Origin: Cristatella mucedo
Lineage: Eukaryota; Bryozoa; Phylactolaemata; Cristatellidae
DNA: 64,000 nucleotides
Direction: 5' to 3'
NCBI GenBank assembly: GCA_009760855.2
Contig: WPIO01000012.1
Location: forward strand, 7,127,501-7,191,500
How positions within the stretch are numbered: position 1 is the first letter of the stretch; the number at the start of each line of letters is the position of its first letter. A program made the translations under genes and the position numbers. The notes beneath the pieces were generated by a model. The model saw only the letters and a program-made list of their open reading frames with translations. It was not told where the DNA came from and made no database searches. Positions 48,451 through 60,144 of this stretch are shown here, piece by piece.

Positions 48451-51400
48451 TGCGTTGCTCGACAACATTGCAGAGCTTAAAGTTCGATTATCAGAAGCAT
48501 AATTATAGCCAAAGGATCCTGAAAGCAAGCTAAGAAGCCTATCATTCCAATAATATTGGCAGCTTATCTATTTTCAGTTCTGCTTCAGTCTTAATGGTAA
48601 AATTATTCTCAGCTGAAAAATTGCATTGGAGTGCAGAAGCGTTAAATATAAGTCTAGCAAGGTCAAGCACCTCCCCACAAAGTCCCATGATGCGGCCACC
48701 AGTTTAAGTATTTCCGCAGAATGTGCGAGATCACGCACATTCAGTGAAAACATTTGTGTCATGTTTTTCATTCTGTGAAAACATTACAGAATGTGCGAGA
48801 TCACGCACAAGCTTTCGATCAAGGAGAACGCTAAAATCACCGCCTAGTTTGATATACCTCTTCTACGGGGCTTTTCATAAATCCGGCAATTGTTACCTCT
48901 AAAATATGTAGTTATTTCTGTTCATGCGAGACGATTGCAGGGACGCATTGATTTAGTACAAAACTAAATTAAGAAAAACCAGGAGTGTGATGGGCCGGTA
49001 GCAGGCAACTGTGATGAAAATGTTGGCCAATTTATCAGTCTAATTTATATAACGACAGAAGTGCGTTAACGGCTATCCCCGACGCTTGCAGCGGACAATA
49101 AAGGATCGTCCACTGCAAGACTCGAACCCACAACCCTGGTCGTAAAGTGCAAGCACCTTGTCTCCTGGGCGACGACCCAGAGACAGTTTTCTCACTATAA
49201 ATCAAGGCAAGGGGACAAAACATAAAAGGTGAGAGGCTTTTCGCGAAACTCGGTGCAGCTTTTCGACTGGCTCCACCTAAATTGTGCTACTGCAAATATC
49301 ATGTCTTCATTTTTACACCAATGACAGAAAGGCAACTTCATCCAGGGAAAAGAAATGAGAATTTAATGTAATGTAATGTAATGTAATGTATCTCCGTCAG
49401 TAACTCCACAAAGTCAAAAAGACCATGTGGGTGTTACGCAGGAGAGTTTTATATAGCGCACTCACAGCCTAAGCGGCTTTCGGTACGCATTCGGCAGACA
49501 ACAGACTTCGTCTCACGCAACAAAGAGAAAGTGGGAAGCATAGCAGAGTTAGGAGAGCAGTTGAGGTAGTGAGTAGCATAGAAGTAGCAGTTCAGGACCG
49601 CTGAAAAAGATGTGCCATAGTCGGCAGTTGGAGAGTAGATGTCGTTGCGTAGGAATTGTGGAAGCGAGTTCCACAGCCTAGGACCTGCAGAGCTAAAGCT
49701 TCTGTCGCCAACGGTCTTTAAGCGGAGGAATGGGACAGCTAATTTATTATTGTCCACACAGGACCTGAGGGTGCGAACAGGCTGAAACTGATGCAGCAGT
49801 TCAGTTCAGCTAGGTACGAAGAGAAAATACCATTCTAAAATGGACCGGACATGTATATTTCTGTCAGCGCTTCACATGAAGCCCTTTATTAGGCTGTACG
49901 AACAAGGTGCGTGTGCGTGTGCGCGACCGTGAATATGCCTATGTGTTTGCGGGTGTGTTTGAGCCTCTTTGAATACGTGGCACGTCGCTCTCGAGTGTAT
50001 GTGTTCTGATTGGGTGAGTGACGTGAAGAGGGCAAATGCCCCCTTCAGAGGGGCAATGACCTGGGCCGCCCCTTATTCCTAAGCCCACCAATTGTCACCA
50101 ACGACAAAATTAAGTCTTATTTTCTCTCGATAGAGCCACCGCTGAGTTTGTGTCGAATAAACACTGAATTTTCACAAAAATTGTTTACATTGATCTTGGG
50201 TCTAGCCCCGCCCACATTAAATTTCCAAGGGTCTTCTTCCGATGTAAAAATTATGTAAGTCTTTCCTAGCTAAAAATTTTGGCTCTTATGCTTCGTGAGT
50301 AGTGTGCTGTGCTTTCGCAACCGCATAAATTCGCACAACCACCTCATTCCTTTATGTGTGTGTAAGCGCGTATCGTTTATGTCACAAGTTGACCGATTCA
50401 TCTTGATAAATTGGATGATAAATTATGAGTCAGGTAAAGCCAAGTTAAGGGTAGTCAATTATTTCAGCCTCATGTATCAGGTGGCAGAAGATCCATGCTG
50501 TCATGCTAGATAAAACTATCGGGAATTATTTTTTGTTTGGGTTCATTTGCGAGTCATTAGAAATTTGTCAATAAAGATGATATAGATAAAAGTGAGTCAT
50601 AAACTCCCCTCAACAGAAGACACCTAAAGAACTTGACTTGGTGACTGACAGAGGCCACTTGGATGTCGGGTAGCAAATTCGCGGTGACAGAAGCAGATCA
50701 GCTTTTGCCACATACTTAGCTATGTTTGGAGATCCCAGAGGTGCATAAGCCACGACTGTAATTCCCTTTGACTGACAGAATTCCACCAGTTCTTTTTGCT
50801 GGAAATACGCATGGATTTCCACCTACAAGGCAGCACAGCCCAATCAAAGGCGAAAAATATATAATGAATGCCTAGTGAGAGCGGAAAGCAGAACTGGTCG
50901 GCATTTCAACCCATACGAGAGTATTATTCTCCTCCATTATCACATTAATTGGTAGTAGGTATAAATCAATACAATATCATAATAATAATATAATATCACA
51001 ATATCATATAATAATATAATAATACAATATCAAATAATCAATATCAATATACAATCAACGGAATATCTATTTACCTTGGAATCTGAAAGAGCTTCAGATG
51101 GGGCGACATCCAAACTTTTCTGGCTTTGCAAAAAACTGGCACAGACGTATGCATTCGACCGATAGCTGTGAAACTCTCAGCCAGAGCATTTTTAAGACAA
51201 GCATTGCCAAATAACCTCAAACTCTTTAGAGACCGTGCATTTAGAAAGTTTGCTCCCAAAGCCTAGAACTCACTCCCCACTTACGTCACGACATACCCCG
51301 ACTTGACCACATTTAAAAAGATGTTGAAAACGCATCTATTTATGACAGCATTTAGTGGGTCCCTGTGATTTGTCCTTTATGTGCTTATGCATGCTGACAC

Positions 51401-54400
51401 TGTTGTGTGCTGCCACTAACCACACTTACATGCTGACCATGTGCATGTTACCCCTAGCCATGTTATTCATGTAGTTTACCAAGCATGATACCACTCACTA
51501 TTCGATCGTGTTTCCTTTGCAGCAAATATAAAGCGTCTAGAAAGAGATTGAGTTCTCTGAGGGTGCTTTATCAAGTGTATTATTATTATTATTATTATTA
51601 CTATTCTCGACGTACATACAGTTACAGGACAGATGCAGTGTCCTACTCCAACGAAGCCAGATAGATAGAGAGCTCCTAGGGTAGATCCTCGATCGTGGAC
51701 ACATGAACTTTGACACAGGTCACAGACACTGAGTTAAATACCATTCGTAGTGAAAGAAACTCACAAGCCATAAAACTGACCTAGTTCAACTATAGCTCTA
51801 TTACTCGGCGAGATTGTGAGCGTTAAATGAAGAGTACAATATTCTAAAGTGCAGAATAGGCAAATGCAGAGACCTCTCCCTTGTCTTATAATATAATATA
51901 ATATTGCACTTGATAAAGCGCCCTCAGAGAACTTAATCTCTTTCTAGGCGCTTTACATTTGCTGCAAAGTGATACGCAATAGAATAGTAAGTAAAATCAT
52001 GCTTGAAAAACAAACAAAATGAATAACATGGTTAGGGGTTACATGCACTGGGTCAGCATGCAAATGTGGTCTTGGCATGTTTGGCAATGTTCTGTCTGAC
52101 AAGGAGGTACTTGCTATCCGCTGAAATGAGGCAATTGTAAGGTACTTACGTTGGAAACCAGGAGCACTGATTAAAAAGACGAATACCAACGATACGCACC
52201 CCTCTGCTGTCGTAGAATAGCACAGTGAAAGCCCTGGGTTCCCACCGACTGAGCTGCACGAGCTCCAGTATAGACTCTGCTTTATTTACCTCACAGTGTT
52301 GTCATTATCATGGAAAAAACCCGGCCAATATTTTCGGACACGAAAATCTACCTGACCTATCTAAGTCTCGCTTTAGAGAGGTAGCGATTTCACTGTAGCC
52401 CTTCTCAGTTCTGCTCTGATCGAAGTTCATCTATTTCTCAATACCAATGCAAAAGCATTAGTGCCAGCTAGCCATTACGGACGGTAGCCCTTAATGCAGA
52501 CACGGTTATTGGAGGTGTGAGCGTCGTCCGATTGAAATAATCCTATAAAAATGGCTGTAATGCAGATCGTTGATCGTTGATCCACCTAATAATTCAGTTC
52601 ACTTCTTTGTGGTTCCTATACACGGCCAAACCGTCATCTTCGGGTGGTGTCGATTTTTTCACAACGTGTGTACACCAGGATGCCACTAAGATGGTAGACA
52701 GAAACTGCCGAAAAGGCACTGATATTAGTAGTATCAATGATGATTGACACATATTTAATATTTTGTATTACTTGTAGACGGATGGGCTATAATTATCTCC
52801 ATGAGTATTTTTATTTACGCCCTATAAATTAGCGAGTGAAACGTTAACATTCGGGAGTCCAAAGATTATGAGCGCCTGGCCAGAATCGTTAAGGCAAGTG
52901 CTCAGAACCGAACGCAAATGGGCGGCAGCACTCGCCTGGAGGTTGGAAGGTTTGATCCTGCTGTTGTCCCAAATTCGCTGGATTTGACTGATATTAAAGT
53001 TAGAGAGGCCTATTGCTCGAACGAGACCATCGTCGACAAGTTTCTCCATTTCCTAAACGAAGCGGTGGGCGAAAAATCGCAAGCGCCCAACCCAATTCCT
53101 CCTCAGGAACTGCATCACCTATCTGCGCCACTCAACATCTCTCAGGTCAAAATCTAATTAGTCCTTTATGAGCATTCTAGACGATTCGTCGCTTACTTGC
53201 CTTCCATGTGTCAAGAGGATCGGCAACGGCGAGTTTAATGCCATTTTCATCTTTTGGATACATGACACCATCCTTAAGTCCTTCATTCTGAAACGAGAGC
53301 AGAAGCTTAAATGGCGATTTAGATCAGGCTTGGTTCATTCACGAGTCAAAATTAAAATAGTATGGAGCCCCTAATAGTGTGCTGAACACGACCGAGCGAG
53401 AAAAATAAGAGCTTTTAGAAATATTGTTCATCTTTCAATCTCTACGGGCGAATTAGTGCTAAAAGCCCAAATCCCTAAAGAACTGGCTCTTACAAAATCA
53501 GGTCAATAGGTGACTAAGGGATGAAGCATTCATAAATAACGATACGGTTGGAGAAGGCTGTTAAGGATCCAACACCTACCAACGACGAATCATAAAGAAA
53601 TTCAATTTTAAAATTAAAGCCCGTGCATATTATGGTATTGCTGCCTGAAGGCGCCGCCGCAAGGACTTACCGAGCGGGTGAGTGTCGCTAAAACTGACTG
53701 TCGCAATCAGGCTTAGTTTTAGTTTCCAGGTGAAATCATTTCCACAGCATTTAAGTTGTTGATGATATATCACACTTACTAAAGAACTTTCTAGTCACAA
53801 TGTTACAATTAAATGCAAAATTCAGTGTTCAATTTCTCGTATGAGAGTGCCCCTTTTTTAGCATGACTCGTTGTAGCCCTAACATCGAAGTAGTACGATA
53901 AATGTGTCAAATTGAATAAGCAAGTCTGCGGTTAGCGACTTGCGTTTCGACGGTCAGCTGAAGGGCCGGTCGGACCGGCTTGCATTAACAATTCTACAGT
54001 TGTATCATAGAATCTTTTTAATTGTGCAAGTTTTTAGACTTTTTGTGAATAAGCCGAGTCCAACTATAAACAAGTACAGAGTGTAATGCAATGTGTGCAG
54101 TGACAAGTTCCTTCAGGAAAAAGTTGCGATGCACTGGGATCCAACTGAGAGAAAGGCTGCTGTGGAGCTGCGATAATCATTGCTTGAGTGTATTTCAGTT
54201 TTCACAGTGCTCCCCCTTATGCTTGTCTCGAGCTGCATACAGCGCTGCAATGCACCAGCTCGATCCGTCTATCCTGGTGCGGCTCACGGACAGAATAAAA
54301 GCGTGCTCCCTAGACGAAATTGTATGCTCCGAGCGATCCACGGATATTGCATGCGAATCGCAGCGCGGTCCATGGACCTGGCCCGAAAGCTTCTGTGACG

Positions 54401-57400
54401 CAACTTGAGAGCGTTCGCCGTACGAAATGCCGCCAAATGTGAAATATACATGCTAACCAAAGTTTCGTGTAGAGTGCAATTGTTGCTAACACTAATAATC
54501 ACTTTTTTTCTGGTGGATTAAAGCAGATCATAACTACTCTGCAAACCCAACAAGTGGCCTAGCATGATGACAGAAATGCTATAAAAATGTAGGGTATGTA
54601 TTTTTAACAAGAGATTTTAAGGTTTGCCATCTTTCTGGTAGGTAGCTAATATTCTAAGATTCCTCAGCTCTGAGTCCTGAGTTTACTCAAAGGCCTAAAC
54701 TGCTCGGCAATTTTCTTAAAGCGGTTACCAATCTTGAAAGCTACACACAATAAATGACTAGCTAATTAATAAACCAAACTCCATACTAATATCCGATTTC
54801 TTAAATCACGGGAAAAGTGTTATTATGGTCCAACACTGAAAGAAGTTTGTTGATAGCTATTTTTAAGCGCACCAGAACCAGAATCGTTAGGCCTGTACTT
54901 CAAAATGACATATCTGTCTACGTTAGGCAATCGGGCAAATACGTGGAGCAGTGAGGCAATGCGGCAAGGCAATTTATATAATTTAAGCGTAATCTGTAGT
55001 CATTAATGTTGCTTGTCATCTTAAGATAGCACCCAATATCACACGGAATGGTTACGGAAATCAAGTAGTAGCAGCTCGCATCGGGTTTGCACTAATGCCA
55101 CTCTCATGCGGTCTTGCATGAACGTCAGCTACATACACTTATGGCAATTGGACTGTGAATCAGGTAGAGATCAATGTAGGTCCTCAATTTCTTCAACGAT
55201 AGCTCAGTCATCGGTCTGACGTCAGCTGGAGCCATTGCAGCACCACCGAGCTAAATAGAATAGATAATGTTAGGACACAGCTTGTGCGCGAAGTAACAAT
55301 GCATATTCAGATTACACTACTGGTACATTTCCACATAGAATGAGCTGCAAGGTTTCGTTACCAATTCCGTGGTATCATCCCTCGTCTTGAACGATATGAA
55401 TTGATGAGGAAATTTGTGCCAACACAGTCAATTGTGGTAGATTAGTATCTGTCATGAAATCAAGCCACAGCAAATTGTTCAATGTATTACCTAGTGCATA
55501 TTCTAAGTATCCGTTGCTGAGACTCCCGTGTAAAACTGTAAGATATAGAATGCGCAAGGTTTCTTCGCACGACCATACTTCACAGCTCGCTCCTCCCATT
55601 GTCGGGAATCAAAGGACCAATAGCACATGGCTTCTTGCTGCGTATCGGCAGGCTTTCCGAATAGCCATATCGTACAACGCTACTGACTTAACGTCTTCCT
55701 CGTGTGCACGTACATCCCAGAATTCGTAGTTGTACTCATGACGGTTTGACTAAGGTGACAGGATTGAGTGACTAAAACACCATGGAAGCTCTTAAGCACT
55801 AGTTAAGCGATATAAATTCGGTATAGTAGCTTGTATAGCATGTATGGTAGCATATATCTGCTGCAACCGTCCTTTCGGGTTGGATGACCCAGACGGACGA
55901 TTCTCAGGTTTCACTTTCCATTCTCTTCATAGAGCTTCTGCTGTGCGCTGCTGTGGATTTATATCTAGTCGTGACCATTTGTATGTATCTGCAAGCGCTT
56001 GATAACAGCCTCCGATTCCTCCACAGTCAGTCCTACCGAGCAAAAGGCCACAGAATGCTGTCTGAGCTCTACGATTGACCCGAGTTTACCTTGGTGACGA
56101 TGAAGAGATCCTCGCGCCTGACGACGCCTTGTTTGATCTTCTCCTCGACAGCCTCGCCGATCACTTGCTCGTTGCCGTAAACCTGAGCTGTGTCAATATG
56201 GCGGTAGCCTGCGTCGATAGCCACGCTAACAGCATCGCTGACCGAGCTATCCTTCGCCTGTGAAAGATAGTGCAGACAGCTATCAGTAGTCAACCGAAAC
56301 CCAAAAATGTCACCACTAGCGATTTAATCAGGAAGCAAACTAATGAAGATTCGTTAAGGAAATGGTAGTTTCAACTTTTATTGTAGTTTTACTGGATGTG
56401 CCGAAGGTCAGAGTAAGAGTACTTATTCAACCTATTTGTGTACTTTCCTTTATTCTCAATTCGCTAATACAGTTATTAGGCAACGTCGTACGGCAATGTT
56501 TAAGTTAAACCGGCTATATTGTGGCTGCATCTCAGTCGCATATTGATCATTATCCGAACGATGGTGGGCAAGCTCACTAAGAGGCCACGTGGTCTGTCAA
56601 TGCATGTCCCCCCCCCCACTGCCTTTTGCCCGCCCAGTTCTATCAGATCTCACCGACACGGTCGCCATTGCTGCTAATTCATCCATCTCTAGATCCATTG
56701 CATTTCTATTTCTCGGATGCATTTGACACCATTTATTATACGATGCTTCTGCGCCTGCTGGCATTTGGTGTTTGAATTCGCCGTCCAGTGCTAAACTAGT
56801 CTTGAACATATATCACATAGTGGACTTCGACAGTTGTCTGTGGCCCTAAGGACTATTGCAGCTATCTGGTGACCTGCGGCGTCCTTACCAGGGTCCGTTT
56901 GAGGCCCATTGGGGGCTTTAAAAGGCATATCCGCCTCTTCAGATATACCGAGACAAAATGCTTTGGCATTCTTAGCCTCTTGCAAGTGCCTTTAGCCTGG
57001 AACTTTTCGTGGTGGAACACGTTGTCCGCCGACGCCTATATTTTCGCTGGTGCCATGGAGTACCCGTTTGAACTGCACAGTCCGACCACTCGACAAAGTT
57101 CTACTCAGATGCCTCGTCGGGGCAGGATCTTCATTTTTTGTCTTTGTCTTCCTTCTTTTTTTGTCATTTTTTGAGCAGAGACCTCGTGTCAATCTACTTC
57201 TTGGGCTTTTCAAGTCACAAATGTCACACTACCTGCGTCTTGGACACAGGCCGGTACTCTCTCACCAGGCTAAGCATCGTACCACCCGCTTATCGGAATT
57301 TCAATTGTTTACCTATACCTCGTAAAAACCTCAAACCCTTTGGAGACCATGCCTTTGGCTCGTATGCTCCAAAAGCCTGGAACTCACTCCCCGACTTGCG

Positions 57401-58602
57401 CCACGACATCTCCTGACTTTTCCACATTTAAAAAGTAACTAAAAACAGGAACGCATCTATTTATCGTAGCATTTAGTGGATCCCTTTGATTTGTCCTCTA
57501 TGTGCTTATGCGTGCTGACACTGTGCATGCTGCCACTAACCACACTTGCTTGCTGACCCTGTGCATGCCACCCCTAACCATGTATTGTTGTTGTTTATTG
57601 AGCATGCTACCACTAACCATTCGATCGCGCTTCCTTTGCAGCCATTGTAAAGTGCCTAGAAAGAGATTGTGTTCTCTGAGGGCGCTGTATCAAGTAACAT
57701 ATTTATTATTAATATTATTATTTTCTTCCGATAACCCACCGCTGAACAGTTGTTGAATGTAGCTTAGGGACGGGTGGGTGCGCAGCTGTGGTCCACCTCC
57801 TCCTAATCGCACACTGCCTCCTAATTAGCAACCGTGGCTAGGGACGGCAAGCCCGTAAGTCCCTTATTTTGTACTAGACTGGCTCTTTTGACTAAAACTA
57901 ATTCAAAGTGGTTAGAAAGAGGTCCTACGCCTGTTGAGTGGCTGTATTCTGGAATCCTGACTTCTTTGCCAGTGTACATCATGGCTGGCGAGCCCCATGC
58001 AAGCCTTCAAGACCGAGTTGAAGATTAGCTTCTTCGTTGTTACGTTGAGGTCAAGGTCTAGGCCTTAAGATGTAGCTGCTACGGAAGGTGCTCATACGCA
58101 CACAACGCAGTTATTGCTAAAATTCACAAAGCAAAATGAAAACTATACCAAAGATCGGACAAAATCACTCCAATTATATTAAGACGCTGGAGACTTCCGA
58201 CACCATCACCACCTAGTTGACACTCGGAAGCGACGAGGCAAATACAGGTTCTATACATCCAGAACAACAGCGACGGCCCAGGTCGCTGCCCCGCGGTGGG
58301 GGACGCGCAGATGCCCCTGCCCCTGGATCGGCCAGAAACGCCGATCAAAATCCGTGCGTAAACACGATTCCGCGTGCCTCGGGCAGCACATTTACGGGTA
58401 CCTGCAATGTCCCGAGGCCCAAAATGGGCATGCCTCTGCCGTTGGCAAGACGAAGCGACGAGACCGCCATGACGAGCGGGCGGGCTGCAGCCGAGCGAGA
58501 AGAGCGCGCTGCGAAAACAGCTCCAGCCAAGATGGCCGCCTTCAAGCGTCGATCCTCGGCCGCCATTGTGTGCGCTGCTTTATTCCGTATTTGCACTGCC
58601 AT
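44171..58602 (-). CDS. Aldo-keto reductase (AKR superfamily), seven exons placed, 3' end not found
   Basis: NADPH-dependent carbonyl reductase of the (beta/alpha)8 barrel type. Exons (minus): 58602-58402, 56257-56090, 55250-55137, 53287-53201, 53052-52936, 50822-50716, 44336-44171. All joins are in phase. Numbered from the ATG at 58,470, the catalytic tetrad is Asp45 (GYRHID), Tyr50 (VYGNE), Lys79 (FIVTK) and His111 (LIHSP). Other family motifs are [63 protein letters not shown], and the cofactor loop [13 protein letters not shown] with Lys264, Ser265, Arg270 and Asn274. That gives 276 residues; a normal AKR needs about 40 more, and the usual final VFDF exon was not found. Exons 4 and 5 have GC donors. 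An upstream in-frame ATG (58,602) adds 44 Arg/Ala/Ser-rich residues. Introns hold LINEs and SINE-like repeats; intron 6 is about 6.4 kb. Confidence 0.88.
44599..44692 (+). repeat. (CT)n microsatellite
   Basis: About 30 pure CT units, then interrupted repeats. Counterpart of the (GA)n in the other arm. Confidence 0.95.
44995..45140 (+). repeat. tRNA-derived SINE-like repeat, alternative tail
   Basis: A head with GCCCAGTAGTTAAAGTGCTC and GGGGCTTGAACCCTGAGGCA is joined to TAGAGATTAAGTTCTCTTAT and a GGCGCTATAC tail, resembling the LINE 3' end. A copy with the same tail is at 63,540-63,645. Absent from arm 1. Confidence 0.7.
45506..46640 (-). mobile_element. LINE family A, longest copy (327-codon open frame)
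   Basis: Reverse orientation. The open frame 46,541-45,558 encodes the region after the reverse-transcriptase catalytic site of a non-LTR retrotransposon: [90 protein letters not shown]. The catalytic YxDD part and the endonuclease are missing (5' truncation). It ends in a CTTGATAAAG-type tail with an AAT microsatellite (45,506-45,530), the usual 3' hallmark of this family. Confidence 0.9.
46645..47225. other. No recognised gene
   Basis: Between the LINE and the resumption of duplication homology. Nothing identified. Confidence 0.3.
47440..47585 (-). repeat. tRNA-derived SINE-like repeat
   Basis: The reverse strand contains the tRNA-like head and GGCAATCCTTTATTGTCCGC. It sits immediately outside arm 2. 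Confidence 0.7.
47590..49035. other. Intron sequence without recognised features
   Basis: Within AKR intron 6, apart from the GT microsatellite at 48,390. A 17-bp word GAATGTGCGAGATCACG is repeated near 48,719 and 48,790 as a local direct repeat. Confidence 0.35.
48390..48446 (+). repeat. (GT)n microsatellite
   Basis: About 27 GT units with one interruption. Confidence 0.95.
49045..49205 (-). repeat. tRNA-derived SINE-like repeat
   Basis: In reverse: head with CTTTACGACCAGGGTTGTGG and GGTTCGAGTC, then GACGATCCTTTATTGTCCGC and GCTGCAAGCG. Confidence 0.78.
49366..49800 (-). mobile_element. LINE family B 3' end
   Basis: The reverse open frame reads [36 protein letters not shown], then a 3' region ending in a (TAATG)n tail at 49,366-49,392. 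It is the partner of the plus-strand copy at 34.2-34.65 kb. Confidence 0.85.
49805..50715. other. Intron sequence without recognised features
   Basis: Left flank of AKR exon 6. Nothing identified. Confidence 0.3.
51215..51600 (+). mobile_element. LINE family A 3' end
   Basis: GAGACCGTGCATTTAG, CCTAGAACTCACTCCCC, ACATTTAAAAAGATG, then the TTGAGTTCTCTGAGGGTGC tail and ATT repeats. Confidence 0.85.
51885..52080 (-). mobile_element. LINE family A 3' end, short
   Basis: Reverse orientation: AATAT-type tail, CTTGATAAAGCGCCCTCAGA, CTAGGCGCTTTACATTTGC, truncated near 52,075. Confidence 0.85.
52085..52930. other. Intron 5 of the AKR gene, no further features
   Basis: Nothing recognised. Confidence 0.3.
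53380..55130. other. Intron 3 of the AKR gene, no further features
   Basis: An open frame of 105 codons on the plus strand (54,091-54,408) has no recognised family. Confidence 0.35.
55255..56085. other. Intron 2 of the AKR gene, no further features
   Basis: Nothing recognised. Confidence 0.3.
57200..57720 (+). mobile_element. LINE family A 3' end in AKR intron 1
   Basis: Broken frames carry [34 protein letters not shown], then the TGCCACTAACCACACTTGC region, GTGTTCTCTGAGGGCGCTG and ATT repeats. Confidence 0.85.
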
Positions 58603-58699
58603 TCACCCTTGAGTTTGACAAGGGCGCGGTGGAGCTGGCATCGAGGGCCCTTCAATTCAATTCAGCGAACGGAGGCACCTGTCGGCCATACGTTGCTAC

Positions 58700-59380
58700 G
58701 TTTACCAAGGACGCTGCCCCGTGTTAGTGCGGTAATTTGATATTAAGGTAGCGGACTCAAGGCGCCCCCCCCCCCCCAGAAGGCCAGCGGTCCCATGCAC
58801 GGACATCGCCAACGAGCGAAGAAAACCGTAGGGTAAGGCGAGTCGTCTGATAATCCGTCGCCTGCCTGAAAGTGCACGATGTAGTTCCTGAATATTTAAA
58901 ATCGGTGGAAGCAAATAAATTCAAGAAATAATAGCCACTAGGAAGCTAGCTTATAATGAGCGACTCTGCTGCTGCTGGTGGACGAAAGTCGTGCGGAGGG
59001 AGGGAGACCGGCACCAGATTAGCGAGCGGGTCTTTCACAGCAAGGGGCAGCTAACTCGCGTGCATTCCTGGCTAAGTCTCACTGGTAACAATACTAATTT
59101 TTCCAAAGATTTTGCCCAAAAGGTTGTTGCTACTTGACTGGGCTGAAGAATTAACATGTTCAGTGTCAACAGACGGCATCAAGGCACAGCTCGGACTAGC
59201 GCTAATACTAACTATCTCGCAATAAGTGGTGCGCTCTGCTTCATTGGTGAACTTGAGTTTTATGTCGCCCAGATGGGGTATTTTGTTCCTGCGTTCTTTG
59301 CGTGCTTACCTGTTCATGATTCAGTGCACGCTACAAGCCAGTGGCCCTTCCAAGCGGCGACCCGTATTGTCTTCTTATGC
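58700..59380. other. 5' flank of the AKR gene
   Basis: Contains a poly-C run (58,768-58,779). No clear TATA element was found for the AKR gene. Confidence 0.3.
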
Positions 59381-59384
59381 GTAG

Positions 59385-59535
59385 CCGCGATGGCACACTT
59401 GGTAAGGCGGTTGCTCTTCACGACCTCGGTCCCGAGGTCAAGGGTTCAAATTTGAGGTGGGGTCACTGTATTGCCGCTGCAAGCTGCAGTGATAACCTTT
59501 AAGGCTCTGCTGTCGCTGTGCAAAGGAGGCTACTA
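59385..59535 (+). repeat. tRNA-derived SINE-like repeat, best-preserved head
   Basis: GCGATGGCACACTTGGTAAG (A-box-like), ACGACCTCGGTCCCGAGGTC, GGGTTCAAATTTG (B-box-like), GTGGGGTCACTGTATTG, then GCCGCTGCAAGCTGCAGTGA and CTCTGCTGTCGCTGTG. Defines the family consensus order. Confidence 0.8.
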
Positions 59536-60032
59536 AGTCAGCTAGTATTTTAATACTCGTTTGATTGTGTACGCTTTCTAAGCATTATAACGTGCATGTC
59601 ACAAAATCATGCTTTTGTATTCTCTTGCCGTGAGTTGTAATGCGCTTGCATAAAGATTCCTTTCTCGTAAGGCTCTATGCAAGTGTTCAATTATCACTTT
59701 TATTTGCATTGTTATTACAAATTAAAAATATTTTTATGAGACACTTAAAGTGGCTCCGCATTTCATACCTTTCATGCCCTGGCCAACTGAAGACTGAAGT
59801 CCTGCAAAATATGTCGCAGTGGGCTTCCAGAAAAAGCACCATCATCCGAAAATGTTGCTGAACTTATTAACTCAACTAATTATCAGAGGTCGGTCGTTGC
59901 GAGCAGGCTAAAGGTCATCCTTAGGAGATCTACTGTTTGCTGGTCGAGCGACCGATATCGTGACAAGCGCATAGCGGCGATGGCTGAGGAGCTTTAGGCA
60001 TCCCCCTGTACGAAATGAGACACAGAATCAGG

Positions 60033-60143
<111 letters not shown>

Positions 60144-60144
60144 C

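Noticed and set aside
54091-54408. Open frame of 105 codons, plus strand
   Set aside because: No recognisable motif, opposite frames of similar size, and it lies inside an AKR intron.
59385-59470. Possible tRNA gene
   Set aside because: A-box and B-box-like words are present, but a cloverleaf cannot be closed and the same body follows in many copies, so it is a SINE-like repeat.
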